DNA of 64,000 bases from Cynocephalus volans (GCF_027409185.1 NC_084462.1:180968071-181032070); one strand, 5' to 3'; positions 43,652-56,992 are shown, counted from the stretch's first letter. Notes: generated by a model from the sequence alone, not told the origin. A program made the numbers and translations.

Positions 43652-45948
43652 TGTATTAGTCCATTTCTGTTGCTTAAAACAAAATACCTGGAACTGGGTG
43701 ATTTATAAAGAAAATGAAATTTATTACTTACGATTTCACAGGCTGGAAGTCCAAGTCCAGGGAATACATCTGGTGAGGGTCTTGGTGGTGGTGACAATGA
43801 CCCATGTCTCACGTGGCAGAAAATGGTGGAACAAAGAGAGATCAACTTCCTCATTCGCTCTCCCTCTAAAGCCCTCAGAACCACACCACTGACCACCATT
43901 TCTATTCACGAGGCACAGTCCTCAGAATCTAATCGCCTTTTCAAGGCCCCATCTTTCAATTACCATAATAGTATTTCCCACTCTTTTAACAGTCATAGTG
44001 GGACTCAAGCTACTAATACATAAAATTTGGGGACACAATCCACATCGTGCCATCCCTGGTCCCAAAGTTTATGTCCTTATCACAGGTAAATACATTCATT
44101 CCATCCCCAAAGTCTTAATTTGTGTCAACTCAAAAGTCCAAAGTTCAAAGTCCCATCTGTGAAATCAGTACAAGTTGTCTGCTTCAAGCATAGGTACATA
44201 TTCTCTCTCAAAAAGGGAGAAATAGGCCAAAAGAAAGGGGTAACAGGTCCTAAACAAGTCCAAGACCCAGCAGGGCAGGCATTAAATCTCAAAGCCGTCG
44301 AATTGTGTACCTTGATTCTGTGCTTGATGGTCTCTGCACGCTGGTGCAGGGGTTGGGTCCTCAAGTCCTCAGGCAGCTCCACTCCTATGGCTTTCCTGGT
44401 CTGAGGCCACACTTCAGCTCTCGCCGGCTGGTGTTGCACACTGGGAGCTCCACAATTCTGTGGCCTCCATGGTGGTCTCACTCCCATAGCTCCACTAGGC
44501 ATGGCGCTGATGGGGTTTCTCTGCTGCAATTCCGAACCCATGTTTTTGTTCGGCATTGCTCTAGCAAAGGCTGTCTGTGCTGACTCCACCCCTGTGACGG
44601 ATCTCTTCCTGGGCCCCTAGGCTTTCTGTATCCTTTGAAATTGGAATGGAGGCTTCCAAGCCTCCACAGCTCTGGCATTCTGCAAGCCTACAAATTTAAC
44701 ACCGCATGAACGCTGATGAGGCCTCCAGCTTGTATTTTCCAAAGCTGCCAGTTCAGCCACACCCGGGGCCAATTTAGCCATAACTGGAGCAGCCAAAGCA
44801 GCTGGGGTGCTGGTGTGGGGAGCAGCACCCCGAGGTGGCCCTGGGCAGTGAGCCTGTGGAGGGTGCCTCAGGCCTATTCCCCGACCATCCTGTCTCCCTA
44901 GGACTCTGGGCCTGTAATGGAAGATGCAGCCTCCAAGATCTCTGAGATGCCTTCAAGGTCTTTTTTCCCTTCTCTTGACAATGCCTTTCTTCTGTACCCA
45001 TCTTCTTAGCAAAGGGCCCCTGGGCTATACCCTTGCTTTTGCAGACAGGCTGAAAGTTTTCTAATTTTTGAGTCATAAATTCTGACTTTACCTCACGCTT
45101 TTCCTGCCATAACTCAGCATAGGCTGTTACAAGTAGCCATGCAGCTTCCTTAATGCTTTGCTGCTTAGAAATTTCTTCCACCGAATACCCTGTGTCAGCA
45201 CCTTGATGTTCCACATTCCATTAAACTTTTGGGCATGAACAGACCGCTGCCAAGTTCCTTGCCAGTTCCTAGCAAGGGTGATCTTTGCCCCAGTTTCCAA
45301 TAAGTCCCTTCTCATTTACATCTGAGATCTTCTCAGAATGGCCTTTACTGTCCATATTTCTATCAGCATTCTGCTTGCCACCATGTAACCAGTCTCAAAG
45401 AAGTTCCAAACTTTCCCTCATCTTTGTCTTCTTCTGAGTCCTCCAAATTCTTCCAACCTTTGCCTAATAGCCAGTTCCAAAGCTGCTTCCACACTTTTAA
45501 GAATTTGTTATAAGCAACACCCCCACTTCTCTGATACCAATTTTCTATATTAGTCCATTTCTGTTGCTTATAACAAAATACCTGGAATAGGGTGATTTAT
45601 AAAGAAAACAAAATTTATTGCTTACAGTTTCAGAGGCTGGGAAGTCTAAAGTCCAGGGAACAGATTTGGTGACAGGCCATGGTGGTGATGACAGTGACCC
45701 AAGGGTCTCACATAGCAGAAAATGGCAAAGTAGAGAGACTAAAGTCTCATGTGCTTCTTTTAAAGCCCTCAGAACCACGCCTCTGACCACCAATTTTAGT
45801 CTGTTCACTAGGGCATCGTCCTCAGAATCTAATCACCTCTTTAAGGCCTCACCTTTCAATTATCATAATAGGATTTCTCACCCTTTTAATAGTCATGGTG
45901 GGGATCAAGCTGCTAATACATAAAATTTGGGGGACACAATCCATATCA
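43652..45948 (-). mobile_element. Nearly complete MaLR (MST-like) provirus with two LTRs
   Basis: The left LTR spans 43652-44047 and the right LTR 45546-45948, both running TGTATTAG to about CCATATCA on the plus strand; in its own orientation the element starts TGATATGG, as MST/THE1 LTRs do. Beside the right LTR, 45529-45540 reads in reverse as TTGGTATCAGAG, a primer-binding site fitting tRNA-Leu, as in the ERVL/MaLR group. The internal 1.5 kb matches the provirus at 18.1-20.0 kb. Flanks GAGCG and GAGCA look like a slightly decayed 5-base duplication. No intact frame remains, and the family is non-coding. Confidence 0.9.
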
Positions 45949-45953
45949 GAGCA

Positions 45954-46315
45954 CTTCCATGGTCCCCAAGAGCTCCAGCTCTTCTGATCCAGGCAGCACA
46001 TAGGGCCAGGGTTAGAGTGGGTGGGCTGGGAGAGCTGAGGTGCGGTGTTTTCCATGGTCAGGCACCACCAAGAACACTTCTCATGAGGTAGAGGCAGGAT
46101 TGCACCCCAGGCAGCCAGGCTCCCGAGGGCAGACTTAACTGCAGTCACTACTCTGACCCACGTGGTTGTGCGCCTTTGCCTGGTTGCACCCGACACGGAG
46201 GGTCGGCACCTCCCTTCCACATTATGCGCTGCCCTCACCAAACCTACTGCCTAGAGCCTCACCTCTACAAACTTGCAGCGCCTGCCCTCGGACGAGCCAA
46301 AGTAAGAGGCAATAA
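45954..46315. other. Intergenic, nothing recognised
   Basis: About 360 bases of GC-rich unique-looking DNA between two LTR elements. Confidence 0.45.
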
Positions 46316-46319
46316 GAGA

Positions 46320-47210
46320 TGAATTCCCATAACTTCTGGGAGCCCCCGGACAGGGTCCACGGGCTTTGAAGTGGGCTGGATGACTGCCTGTGACATTGTA
46401 ATATTTACATACTGGTTTTCTTCCACGGTTCCTGGCTCATGCTAGTCTCTGACCTACTCATGGCTTCCTTTCACCTGCTCCTTTTTCTCTCCAAAGCAGG
46501 AAATCCTTTGATCTGCATTGTCTAATTGTAGGTCATAAGACCCCCATTTCAGGAGGAGCCCTGCCCCCTGCCCCCTGCCCTAGAAGAAGGAAAGCTGCAC
46601 CAAGAGGCCAAGGGGAATCTGAACAGCCGGACCGTGCCGGGTTTCCCATCCAGTCTCTTAGTATGGGATCAGACCCTTTTTGTCCAGTCACATTTCTACG
46701 TGGTTGTCCGTGCTTCAGTCATGCCTATGTCATGCAGCTTCCATAAAAACCCAAGAGCGCAGGGCTCGGGAGCTTTCAGATAGCACACATGTGGACATTC
46801 CTGGAGGGTGGCACCCAGGGAGGCCATGGAAGCTCCACATCCTTCCCCTGTACCTCACCCTACACGTCTCTTCATCTGCATCCTCTGTAATATCCTTTTT
46901 AATAAACCGGGAAACATAGGTATGTGTTTCCTTGAGTTCTGTGTGCAGCTCAAGCAAACTAATAGAACCCAAAGAACCCTCATGTATAGCTGGTGGGTCA
47001 GAAGTTCCGGAAGGCTGGACTTGCGACTGGCATCTGAAGTCGAGGACAGCCTTGGGGACTGAGCCCTCACATTGTGGGATCTGACACTATCTCCAGGTAG
47101 ATAGTGTCGGGATTGAATTGAATTAGAGGACACCCTACTGGTGTCCTTGCTTGCTAGTGGGGAGAAATCCCCACCCACGTGGTCGCAGAAGTCAGAAGTT
47201 GGTCTCTGTG
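46320..47210 (+). mobile_element. Isolated retroviral LTR with TATA-less promoter end and poly(A) signal
   Basis: Hallmarks in order are CTTCCATAAAAACCCAAGAGC, GGAGGGTGGCACCCAGGGAGG, AATAAACCGG (AATAAA at 46901-46906), GTTTCCTTGAGTTCTGTG, CTCAAGCAAACTAATAGAACCC and TGGGATCTGACACTATCTCC. They end with the repeated word TAGATAGTGTC. This is a known style of mammalian ERV LTR, and I do not assign its subfamily. No internal region adjoins it. Confidence 0.7.
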
Positions 47211-49500
47211 CTGATGACTGTGCTGTGAGAGCAGAGGAAGGACAATGTGTGTGTTTCCCACTTACGCACTCAGCACCCTTGACATCTGGTCCAGGCAGCT
47301 CCCACCGTGACACCCAGGGCACCCTGCACTCAGGATAGTATCATACACAGATGTATGCAAGCAGGATTCTCAAACCACTTCTCTGAACCGGGGTGGGGGG
47401 ACCACCAAGCCTCAAGCTGCACTGTGAGGTCTCGTTGCTCCGGTCTTTGCCACCTACCAATGAAACTGACCCCAATATACCCAAAGTGCAAAGCTTCTGG
47501 GCTCAGGACCCCAGCTGTGTGCTGGGCGGGCAGCAGGGAGGAGCACGGGGTGGGAAAATCAATGAAACAGGACTTTCAGCTTTTGGAGACCCCCAACACA
47601 TCTGTGCAAGCTCTGAACAAAAAATGCAAGGGACAAGTAGTCACTATCTCACCAGACCTCGGTTTTCCTCCTCTGTGAAATGGGGGTGGTCCTGCCTGCC
47701 TCAGCTGGTAGCGAGACATCTGAATATCACCATTGTTGGGTAAAGAAAGGCCTAGGCTGGGCATGGGTGGTGTGGCATCTCGATTTTGCCACTATTGACT
47801 ATCAGTGTGGCGAGCTCCTCCCTTCCCTACACTCCATCTTCACATCTGTGCAAGGGGTGGACAGACAGCCTGGAGCCAGAGGAGCTGCCCAGACCTTGCC
47901 CTGAGGCCAAAAGCCCTTTCCCTCCTCCTGGACCAACCAGCATCCCCAGAGTGACTGCTGCCCCTGGTACACACCTCTGCTCTGATCCCCAGCAGAGCCT
48001 CGCAGACACCCCTTCCCCAGCTTGCCCTGACAGAGCCCACAGAGCCTGGTGGGGCAGAATCTCCTCAGTGAGGGCATCCAGAGGCAACACTGGCTTGCAC
48101 GGCCAGGAGGCTGCAGAGGCAGAATTTGAACTCAGGGCTGTGGGAGGCTGAAGCTGAACCCTTTCAGCTTCCTAGGGAGAGAGTCCAGTCACCACCACAC
48201 ACAGTTCTGGGGCCAGCTTGCCCAGGCCAATGCTTTCACTACCAACTATGGACTGTGTGACCAAGGACAGTCGTGTTCTCCCCGTGCCTGAGTTTCCATT
48301 TTTGTAAAAGGAGGGATAACAGTAGCACTTACATCCCAGGGCTCTTGGGAGGACTGGCGGAGTTGGCACAAGGAAAGCAGGTATGACAGTGTCTGGCACA
48401 GAGAGGACAGGCATCGGCCGTCACAATCGTCGTCCACAATGGCTGCTGTCCGCACACAGCCCTCTCCTCCTGCATGCCTCATAAACCCTGGGAGTCCGCA
48501 GGGGACCCCAGTTTGAACAATCTGGCCCACTTCTACAGACTTCCGGATGTCAAACGTGTTTGCGATTGCCATGACGCATCTATAAAATAAACCATTTACA
48601 GAAGGAATTTTTCTTTTCTTTTTTTAATCAACTTTCATTCTTTCAAACGTTTCACAAGCCACTTGAGAAGGAAAAGCAGCTAGTGAGTATCAGTCAGAAC
48701 GAGCCCGGCAAATAATCCTTAGAGTTATAAGCAGTCTTTGGATGCCTGAGCAGAAAGGGGCTTAGAGAGAAATTTGTCCAAGGCCCTTGTCCTGCAAAAG
48801 ATGCCCCGACTTCTGAGAGCTGAGGGGACAGGGTCACCCAGTAGCCAGCGGTTGGAGCGAGACACAACCCCCACGCAGAGCTGCTGTTGCTACATCCCTG
48901 CAGCCCCCGGCCAGCAGCAGCACTCAGGAGAGAAAAATAATAAATAAGTGGGATTTTCCAAAGCACTCAGAGGCAGAAGGGAGGCAGACCAGTCACTCCG
49001 GGGCTGTGTCACGCAGAGTCTGGCATGCCAGGAGCGTGACGGAAGTGGAGAGGGGCTCCCCGCAAGGCAGGGCTAGAGGAGGATCCCTCACAGGTGCTTC
49101 TCTCCCCTCGCTCTTGGAGGGATCTAGGGATTTTCTTTACATGACACCTATGTTTCCACGACCATCATTTGTCTGTCTTCATGGGGACATGTACTTCCCA
49201 TCAACAAGCAGCTAACCTGGGAGCTTCTGAGGCTCCTAGATCCTGTGTTGGGTAGCAAGGAGGCTGGAGTCTGATGAAGTGAGCAGCTGCAGAGTGCACG
49301 AGGTCACAGAGGGCTCAGAGCCCTGCCCCAGAGGGCCCAGCCCTCGGCTGTCCGATACACTAGCTTCATCCTGGACCTCAGGGTCAGCCTGGTCCTTCCC
49401 AAGTTTCCTGGGTTCCCGCTCTGCACTGGGCCCAAGGCTGGGATGTTGACGCTGACTGAGTCAGGCCGGAGGATCTAATGTGGAATGGTCCCGTAGGACG
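47211..49500. other. Intergenic with MIR copies
   Basis: MIR (plus) is seen at about 47650-47730 (CTCGGTTTTCCTCCTCTGTGAA) and at 48170-48420 (TGTGTGACCAAGGACAG, GCCTGAGTTTCCATTTTTGT, GTGTCTGGCACAGAGAGGAC). A T-rich patch at 48580-48680 is not repeat-like. No gene is supported. Confidence 0.55.
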
Positions 49501-49792
49501 TGCACAGGCCAGGTGTGTACACAGAGCCAGGCACACACAGACCCAGGCACATCCACCTGCTCATGCGAATACACACAGCCTCGTGCACATACATGTACAC
49601 TCGTGCACACCCACAGACACGCACATGCACGCACATGCACACAGACCCACACATGCACACACACACCCTTGGCACATGCACACACCTCATTCACACACAT
49701 GCACACTCTCTTGTGCACTCACAAGACACACACACCCTCACATGCACACAGGTACCTCTTCACACACACACACACACACACAAACACCCAGC
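49501..49792. repeat. Degenerate CA-rich microsatellite region
   Basis: About 290 bases are dominated by CACACA, CATGCACA and CACACC words, ending in a clean (CA) run near 49761-49782. Open frames over it on both strands are low-complexity artefacts. Confidence 0.9.
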
Positions 49793-52080
49793 CCCTTTTC
49801 CTCAAAGCCATGGACTCCCATGCTCAGGTTGCTTGCCCTCCCTCTTCTTTCCTTTCTCCCCAGCCTTTTCCAGCAGAGCCTGGGAGTATCTGGGTGAGGT
49901 TGCTGGGCCCTGAATTAGCAAACTGAGTCCTCACGTGGCCCTCTTTGGGAGTTGCCAGAGCTCGGGATTGGGGTGGGGGGGACACTCCTTCCTTGACTAG
50001 AGGCAAAAATTTGGGGATACCCTTGCAAGAGCCAGAGCCAGGTCTGAACATCTGTGTCCCAAATCAGATAATTTGGCTCAGGAAGATCCATCCACCACTC
50101 CATCCATCCAAAATCCACCGGTTCAGTGGGGAAGAGTCACCTCAACAAATATTTCAGTGACCCCTCCCTCTCTCTGGGCTGTGCCCTGGGACTCAGACAG
50201 TGACCAAGACCATTGTGGCAAGTCTCTTTACCCAAGCCCTCACATGTCACCCAGCCTCTTGGTCTCCCCTCAGCTTAAAGATTCAGGAGCCCCAGAGGGG
50301 CTGGGTGGAGTTCAGATAGGTCTGCAGATTTGGGCATCTATGAAATTCTACTAGAGTCCACAAGGAAATGGGGTTCCTTTTATATAAGTATGACTTACAC
50401 ATCTTGGGGACCCTATCGGTGCAGCAAAATCCTTTCTCCATCCAGGGTGGGGGGACAAGGCCAGAGCAGGTGGAGAGGGGGCCCACAAGCGTCCCCCATT
50501 GCCGGAGGAGAAACATTTTTATGACTCCCAGAAATACAATCAAGCTGTCAAAAGCTCATGAACCCAGCTAGTAAATTGTGAAACATAAGTCCCAGTTCTG
50601 TTCGGTGCCACAGAAAACATGACAGCTGTTACCAATTAGGATGGTTTCTGCCTCGAGTAACGGCTGACTCTGATTCCAGTGGGCTTCCTGGCAGATGTTA
50701 GTGCTCGGGACCGGGGTCCTGGAGGACGCAGATCCTTACTCGCCCCCTCCCCCTGTTCTCTGGCATCATCTGGGGGCTGGTGGCAGGATGGTAACAACCT
50801 TTCTGCTCTCACATCCAGGATCCGAGGGAGAAGAGACATCTCTTCCTGTGGTACTCTCGGCGGGAGCAGACACTGTCCTCAGAACCCCCAGCCCCACAGA
50901 TTCCCCTCCGTCTCATTGTCCCCACTGGGTCACATGACTTCCAGAAGCAATCACCTGCTGGTGGGTTAAGGTCATGATGACCCTCTTGGCCTCAGGGAGG
51001 GTAGGATGGGTTTGGGAGTCGCCGTTCCAGATGCCCGAGGGAGAAATCTATGGCTACTCCATCCCGAAATCCATGTCCTACACTGGACATTTTAATTGAA
51101 CTGCAGAAAGTGGATATGTTTTTCCTTTTGTCCTGCACCCCCCCTTCCAACAATGAACTTTTCCTTTTAAGGGAACCACCGCGTTCAGTGTACTGGAGGA
51201 GGCTGAGCCCAACCAGACACAAGACAGGGCACATGACCCAGGCCCAGCTTTTCACACTTGCTGGAGATTCGCTACGCGGACCCTTGGGAAGTCTCACCTC
51301 TTTAGCTGTAATCCTCAACTGTAACAAAAATGCAGTCTCAAGACCTTCTTGTCTCCTACATGCAGAGAGCCAAGATAGAGTCAAGGAGAGCAGGGAGGTA
51401 AAGGAAGAGAGGAAACCTGAATTCCAACAGCACTCTGAGCTCCTGGATTCATCTGTACCTGAAGCCAGACCTGCACATAGACGTCCCAGCTTTGGAAGCC
51501 ATTTTTTGCTTAAACTAGTCTGGGTTGTGCTTCAACCATTTGCAATAGAGAATCCTTCTGATATATTATGGCTATGCTTACTCAGTCAACAGACACTTAT
51601 TGAGTGCCTGTTGTATGCCGAGGTCCACCCTGGGTACTGAGGCAGGCCCATGAGTAAGACCCACTTTGCCCGTGCAAACAATTGCGGCCTTTTCCTCCTT
51701 CATCGCTGACAGCTCCAGTGCCACTCTGTGCGGAGAAGTATTCTTGACACTTTTCGTGCATTTTCCCATTTATTGGTTACTGTGGCACAGTTGGACAGCC
51801 ACTAGCCCCCATGAGCTCACCGTCCCGTGTGGTGAAGGGGCAGATGTGTACCAGCAATGGGTGGGCTTCACTCACAGCAGGCCATAGTCACGACATCCCT
51901 GTGTAGCCATCCAGGGGGAAGGTCTCAGAGAGGGGACTGGTGTTGATGGGCAGCCAGGCGGTGTGCAGGGCACCCAAGGGCAGACATCTACAGTGAGTAG
52001 AGAGAAAGCAGACCAGAAACGGGAAAAATAAAATTGCAGAAAATCCATAATGATATGATAAAATCTGCATAGTCTCAGCT
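49793..52080. other. Intergenic, mostly unassigned
   Basis: A mammalian-wide repeat fragment is at about 51580-51655 (AGACACTTATTGAGTGCCTG). The patch at 50560-50660 (CAGAAAACATGACAGCTGTTACCAATTAGG) is AT-rich and not repeat-like. No gene is seen. Confidence 0.45.
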
Positions 52081-52084
52081 CAGA

Positions 52085-52275
52085 CAGACAGATAGACTGA
52101 CGTATATCATTCCATTCATATCATTTCATTCCGAGATACAGTGTGAAGTGTCAACTGGGGTTCTCGCTGTGGGCGGAATTGCAGGTTATTTTTATTTCCT
52201 TTTTTGTACTGTTCTATATTTTCCAAGTTTTCTATGATAGAGCAAGTTATTATTTTTTTCACAAATAAAGTGACA
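52085..52275 (+). repeat. Ancient LINE 3'-end-like fragment
   Basis: TTGCAGGTTATTTTTATTTCC, TACTGTTCTATATTTTCCAAG and TTTTCTATGATAGAGCAAG are related to 36560-36815 and end in an A/T-rich run. Confidence 0.4.
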
Positions 52276-52279
52276 TGGG

Positions 52280-55200
52280 ACCTGCAATATGGATGACATC
52301 CTGTGCAACACCTGCAACCCTCTTGGGTCATCTGTTATTCCAGCCACAGCTGCAATCACAGGTTGCACACAGGCCTCAGCCCACCTGCAGTTGGGGCCAC
52401 CTGACAGCTTCTCTCCTCAGAAGGCTCCTAGTCTCTCTTTGTGCCCCCTCCCTGGGCTTTCCCCATGGATACCCACTTTGCATTACATGTGCCAACACAA
52501 ACTTTGGGGCTGTTACCACTCTGTGGGAAAACTGACCATAGCAGGACAGAGGCAGGGACACTTGCTCCCTCTTGCATGGGTGCGGGTGATCCTAAAACAT
52601 GGCCGTGGCTTCCTGGAGGACCCTGTGAGCCAAGCAGCCTGTGCCCACAGTGAGGGCTCCTCTCCCTCCCCCGACCCCCCCAACTATGGCCCCTAGGCCC
52701 CTTCTCAAATAAAGCTGCACCCAAGCTCTGTCTCAGGTTCTGCATTGGGAGCCCAGATGAAGGCACAGACCTGCCATCCTGCTCTATGCCAGTGTTGCCA
52801 TAGCTTCTCTGCCCGGCTGTGCCCAGGCCACCCTCGGCCCCTGGAAGAAGCCCATACAGGTTTCTCATCTTCATCTGCAGGTGTCCCTGAAACAAGTTTG
52901 GTAGAGAATGGACCTCTCCATCTTCCTGGGTAATGGGAAGTCATCTTGTGTCCAGCAAATGTCATCAGGTGACTGTCCTGCACCTGCTTACACCAAGCTG
53001 GAAGGTGCAGGGTTGTAGGCAAGTGCCTGAACCAGCTCCCAAGCTACACAGAGGTGCAGCTGGGGTGAATTCTGCCCAAGGGGAAGTGTCTGAGCTGACC
53101 CATAAAGTGAGTGGGCAGGACCAGCATCCAAGCAAGGAGCAGCAGGAGCAAAGACCTGGGGGTAGGAGGAGGGCTGGCAAGGGCCCGCCGCTGCCCCTTT
53201 CTAGGAACCACTGGCCTGGAACCTTCAGGGTGGGGGAGACGAGCCTGCGGACTGGGCTTAAATATCATGACGAACATGTTGGACATTTTCTTGCAAACAG
53301 GAGCTCCAAAACAGGCACGGAGGAGTTTCAGGCAGGAGGCAGGAGCATCAGTGGAGTTCAACAGAATCCACAGGGATTATCCAGATTTGGAGGCCAGGCT
53401 TTGGACTCAGTAATGTGGCTGCTTTAGGTAATGGGGATTTGTCATTTTCCAAGAACTCTAATACGATAAATGCTCCCGCTGCTAAAACCGTTCTCCATGC
53501 TGCCTAATTGTGCTTTGATGATGCCAAAGGCCTCAGAGGCTCGCGCAACATTTCAGGGCTGCTGTAAATACCCATTGTCCCTGTACAGTGAGCTGCGGAG
53601 AAAAACATGCGTGTGTTGCCGGCGCTTCGCTGGGCGTGCTGGTTGCCTGGATTCAGATGAATGCTCTGCCGCTCCGAGGGGGCGCGGACGGGACTGGGAG
53701 GCAGCAGAGCTGGCGGGGCGTCTCTCCAGCACTTGCCAGCCACGGGGCGCTGAGCAAGCCGCGTCATTTCTGAGTCACACGCTGGGTTCGAGTTCCTACT
53801 ACAACCTCCCATCCTTACTGATGTGTAACCTCGGATCACCCCACCCACCCCAGCCTCAGCTGCTGCTTCTGTAAAATGGGGACAGTCTCCCAATAAAAGC
53901 CCCCATCTTTAGAGATGGGACGTGGAGGAATTGCTGCCACTGGAAAAAGCCAGGCCGGTGCATTCTCCCAGCCGCGGTCAACAATGTCTTTTGCGGGACA
54001 CCTTAGCTGTTGCCCCCATCTCAGCCTGGACCCCAATCCCTTCCCGGCCCTAAGATGCTGCAGTAGACTGGACACTTGCCCGCCTGCCTGCCTTCTGTCC
54101 CTTCATCCTTCCCTTTCTTTCCTTTTTCTCTTTTCCTTTTTTCTACCTCGGTTGCAGAAGGTTGAGTTAATCTGAAGCCTAGTCATGGCTGGTCCACGCA
54201 CAGCTCATCGTCTGAGTCACTGTCCTCCTCCCTGCCCACGTGCCTGGCGTGTGCCCTTTTCACAGGAGATGCTCCCGCAGGCTGGTTCCCGTGTTCAGTC
54301 TGACGCAGTTTCAATTTACAGAACCAGCGCTGTGTAGTAGCTCGCATGCTTTTTGTTACGTTTTCCATTCAGCTCGGTGTTTTTAGGATCTGTCTGTGTG
54401 GCGGTGTCTGTTGGATTCTGGCTGCTGCTCAATTCCCCCAGGGCACCTCGCCACCTCTTACCACCCACTCCCACCCCCAGCGACGCCTCTGAGATGAACA
54501 TCTGGTGCAGGCCCTCATGGGGGTGGCTAGGAAGGCCATTAGGAGATTTCCAGGAGCAGGAGGCTGCACACAGGGGGGCACACGGGCGATCAGCCTGCCA
54601 CCTGTGCAGAGTGGTTACACCAGTTTGCACACCTGAGGAGGGTGGGAGCACACCAGGGCTGGCCTCCCTTTTGCAAAAGGGACATCCGCAAGTACAACGA
54701 AAGTAACTGTTAGGCTAGCTACCAGCAACTGAGGGCTCACTCCATGCAGCCGTCACCTCATTTAACAGGCATGGCAGCCCCAAAAGGCAGGCACTTCATT
54801 ACCCCCTCTTCCCAGCCAAGGAAATGAAGGCTTGGAAAGGTGAGGGCCTGGTTCCGTGCATCTCACCCCTCTCTCCCCGCACCCTCAGGCTCCCGAATCA
54901 GAGAAAACAAGGCCCTGGGAGAAGTGACTTGCCCAAGTCCACGAGGGGAGGCAGCCCACAGCTAGGACAACACCCAGTGGCCTCCTGCCTGCCCCCAGCC
55001 CTTCACTGTTTCTCTGAGCACATTACCAAGACCTGGGGGCAGGGGGTGCATTTTAAAGCCCAGAGGGCAGTGCTTGACTCAGGGCAGTGTGACACTAACA
55101 TGGGATTTTGCCTGGGTGGCAGGCTCCTATCTGCCCCCAGTCCCCACCCTAAAGCAGCAGCCAGCCCTCCCTGCCCCCTCCAGCTGCAAGGTAAAGGAGA

Positions 55201-56990
55201 AGTCACCCACTTCCCAGGCAAACCGCTTTTCCTGTGCAAAGGACTGCCTCGTTTCCGAATTCCGAAGGGGAAGCTGACAGCTCTGGCACCAGCGGTGTGC
55301 CGGGAATTACTCTTGACACTTCTCGTGCATTTTCTCACTTATTTGTAACAGACCTGCAGCAGGCGAGGCATTATTAGCCCCACTTACAGACGAGGCTGCA
55401 GAGACTCAACGGGGCATCTGGGCTTACCCAAGGACACACAGCCGGGCCATGGACGTCATCAGGAAGGACTGGGGGACTGGGGTGGGCCCACAGAGCCCCC
55501 TGGGACCAAGCAGCTCATCTTCCCTTTGGGACCCGAGCAGTGATTGGAGGAGGCGCTGAGGCCTGGAGAGTATACACTTTGTTCCAGAGACCATCCGGTT
55601 GTTGAGGAGGCAGAAGGGAGGCAATGACTTACCCGGGGAAAGGAGGTGAGCCCGCAGGTCACTCCATCAGGGGACACAGAGGCTGGCCCCCCGAACAGGC
55701 TGCAGACCTGCCTTCAAATCTTGCACCCCTCAGAAAACCCAGGGCACTGTTCCAAACTCAGTGATATTCCAGCCTCCAGACCACAGCCCCAGACGCCTGC
55801 CACGTCCAAGGGAGGACCAAACACCTCCACGCAGCTTGTCCTGATTCAGGACTCCAAGGACAAAACCAACTTAGGTTTTGGGGTCTGTTAAAGACGGCCT
55901 GAAGCTGTGGCTGGAGGCATCTGCTGAGGCTGGACACCTGGGTACAGGTACGGGACGGGGTCACGGCAGTGCCATCTGCCGAGGGAAGACCTCGGGCAGT
56001 GCACGTGGCTGTGCAGGTGCCTCACTTGGCCTCTCTGAAACGACTCATCCTTGAGGCGTCCTGGGTCAAAGTTTCCTCATCTGTGCAGTGGGGATACTCG
56101 TCCCTGCCCCGTGGTGGTTGTGAGGACGAAGTGAAATGACACACATGGCAGCAGCCAGCCCAGAGCCAGGCGTGTTCAGGGAAACTTACGGAGCACCTCC
56201 TTGTGCCAGGCCCTGGGCTCGCCACTGGGGAAACAGAAGCAGCAAGACGGCCTTGATCTCTGTCTTGGTAGAGTTCAGTCTGAGACAGAAGACAAATAGA
56301 AACCACCTGCCTCGCCCGGCCCGGCAGCCCATGGCCGGGGCTGGAGGGAGAAACCTGGAGGGTTTGCCGGGCCCGCACCACGCCCTGGCTTCTTCCTCTG
56401 TTCAAACCCGCTTCTTCCCCTTCTTTTCACAGGTGCTGACCCTGATAAACTCCTTGCACCCCAAATCCATCTCTGCATTGACTTGCAGACAAACAGCCCT
56501 GAAACAGTTGGTGCCTGAAGTGGTCCGAGAGAGCAGGTAGAGGTGTGGCACTGAGGCCCCACCAGGGCGGTGGACGTGGCACCCACATAGTGCGATGGTT
56601 CAGAGGTCACAGTCTCGCCCGTGAAGAACTGGGAGTGGACACGGGCAGGAGAAGCTAGTGCCATGTGTCGTGTGTCACGGATGAGCATTTGAGAGGACAT
56701 GGGAGGGATAAGGACAGCGGGATTGGTGGCTGTTGCTAGGCACCGTGATGCTCTGCAGAAGGTGATGAACAGCTGAGAGTGAGAAACAGCTACTGAAAGC
56801 TGGTGTGAGCCCAGAAGGGCTCTTTGGAGCTCTCATCTCCTGCGAGGGCAGGACAGAGAAATCTGGGGACAAAGCCCAGGACCCAGTAGTCTGAATGGCT
56901 GAAGTTCAAAGAAGGCTAGAGGTCCCACCAAGGCAGGTCAGTTGTGCCAAAGCTGGACATGGGGACTCTGACACATGGGATGGAGCCAGA
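52280..56990. other. Intergenic with several MIR copies
   Basis: MIR is seen on plus at about 53780-53900 (GGGTTCGAGTTCCTACTAC, GCTTCTGTAAAATGGGGAC). On minus it is at 54715-54980 and 55305-55450 (CATTATTAGCCCCACTTACAG, GGACACACAGCCGGGCC), and on plus again at 56005-56185 (GTTTCCTCATCTGTGCAGTGG). A mammalian-wide repeat fragment follows at 56185-56300. Otherwise this is GC-rich unique-looking DNA with no gene. Confidence 0.55.
53671..53687 (+). promoter_or_regulatory. CTCF-like motif (forward orientation)
   Basis: GCTCCGAGGGGGCGCGG contains the CTCF core AGGGGGCGC, though the left half departs from consensus. It lies in a small CpG-rich patch at 53580-53760. This is a motif match only. Confidence 0.25.
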
Positions 56991-56992
56991 TG

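Noticed and set aside
49461..49926. Histidine/threonine-rich frames on the plus strand and cysteine/valine-rich frames on the minus strand
   Set aside because: They are translations of the degenerate CA repeat.
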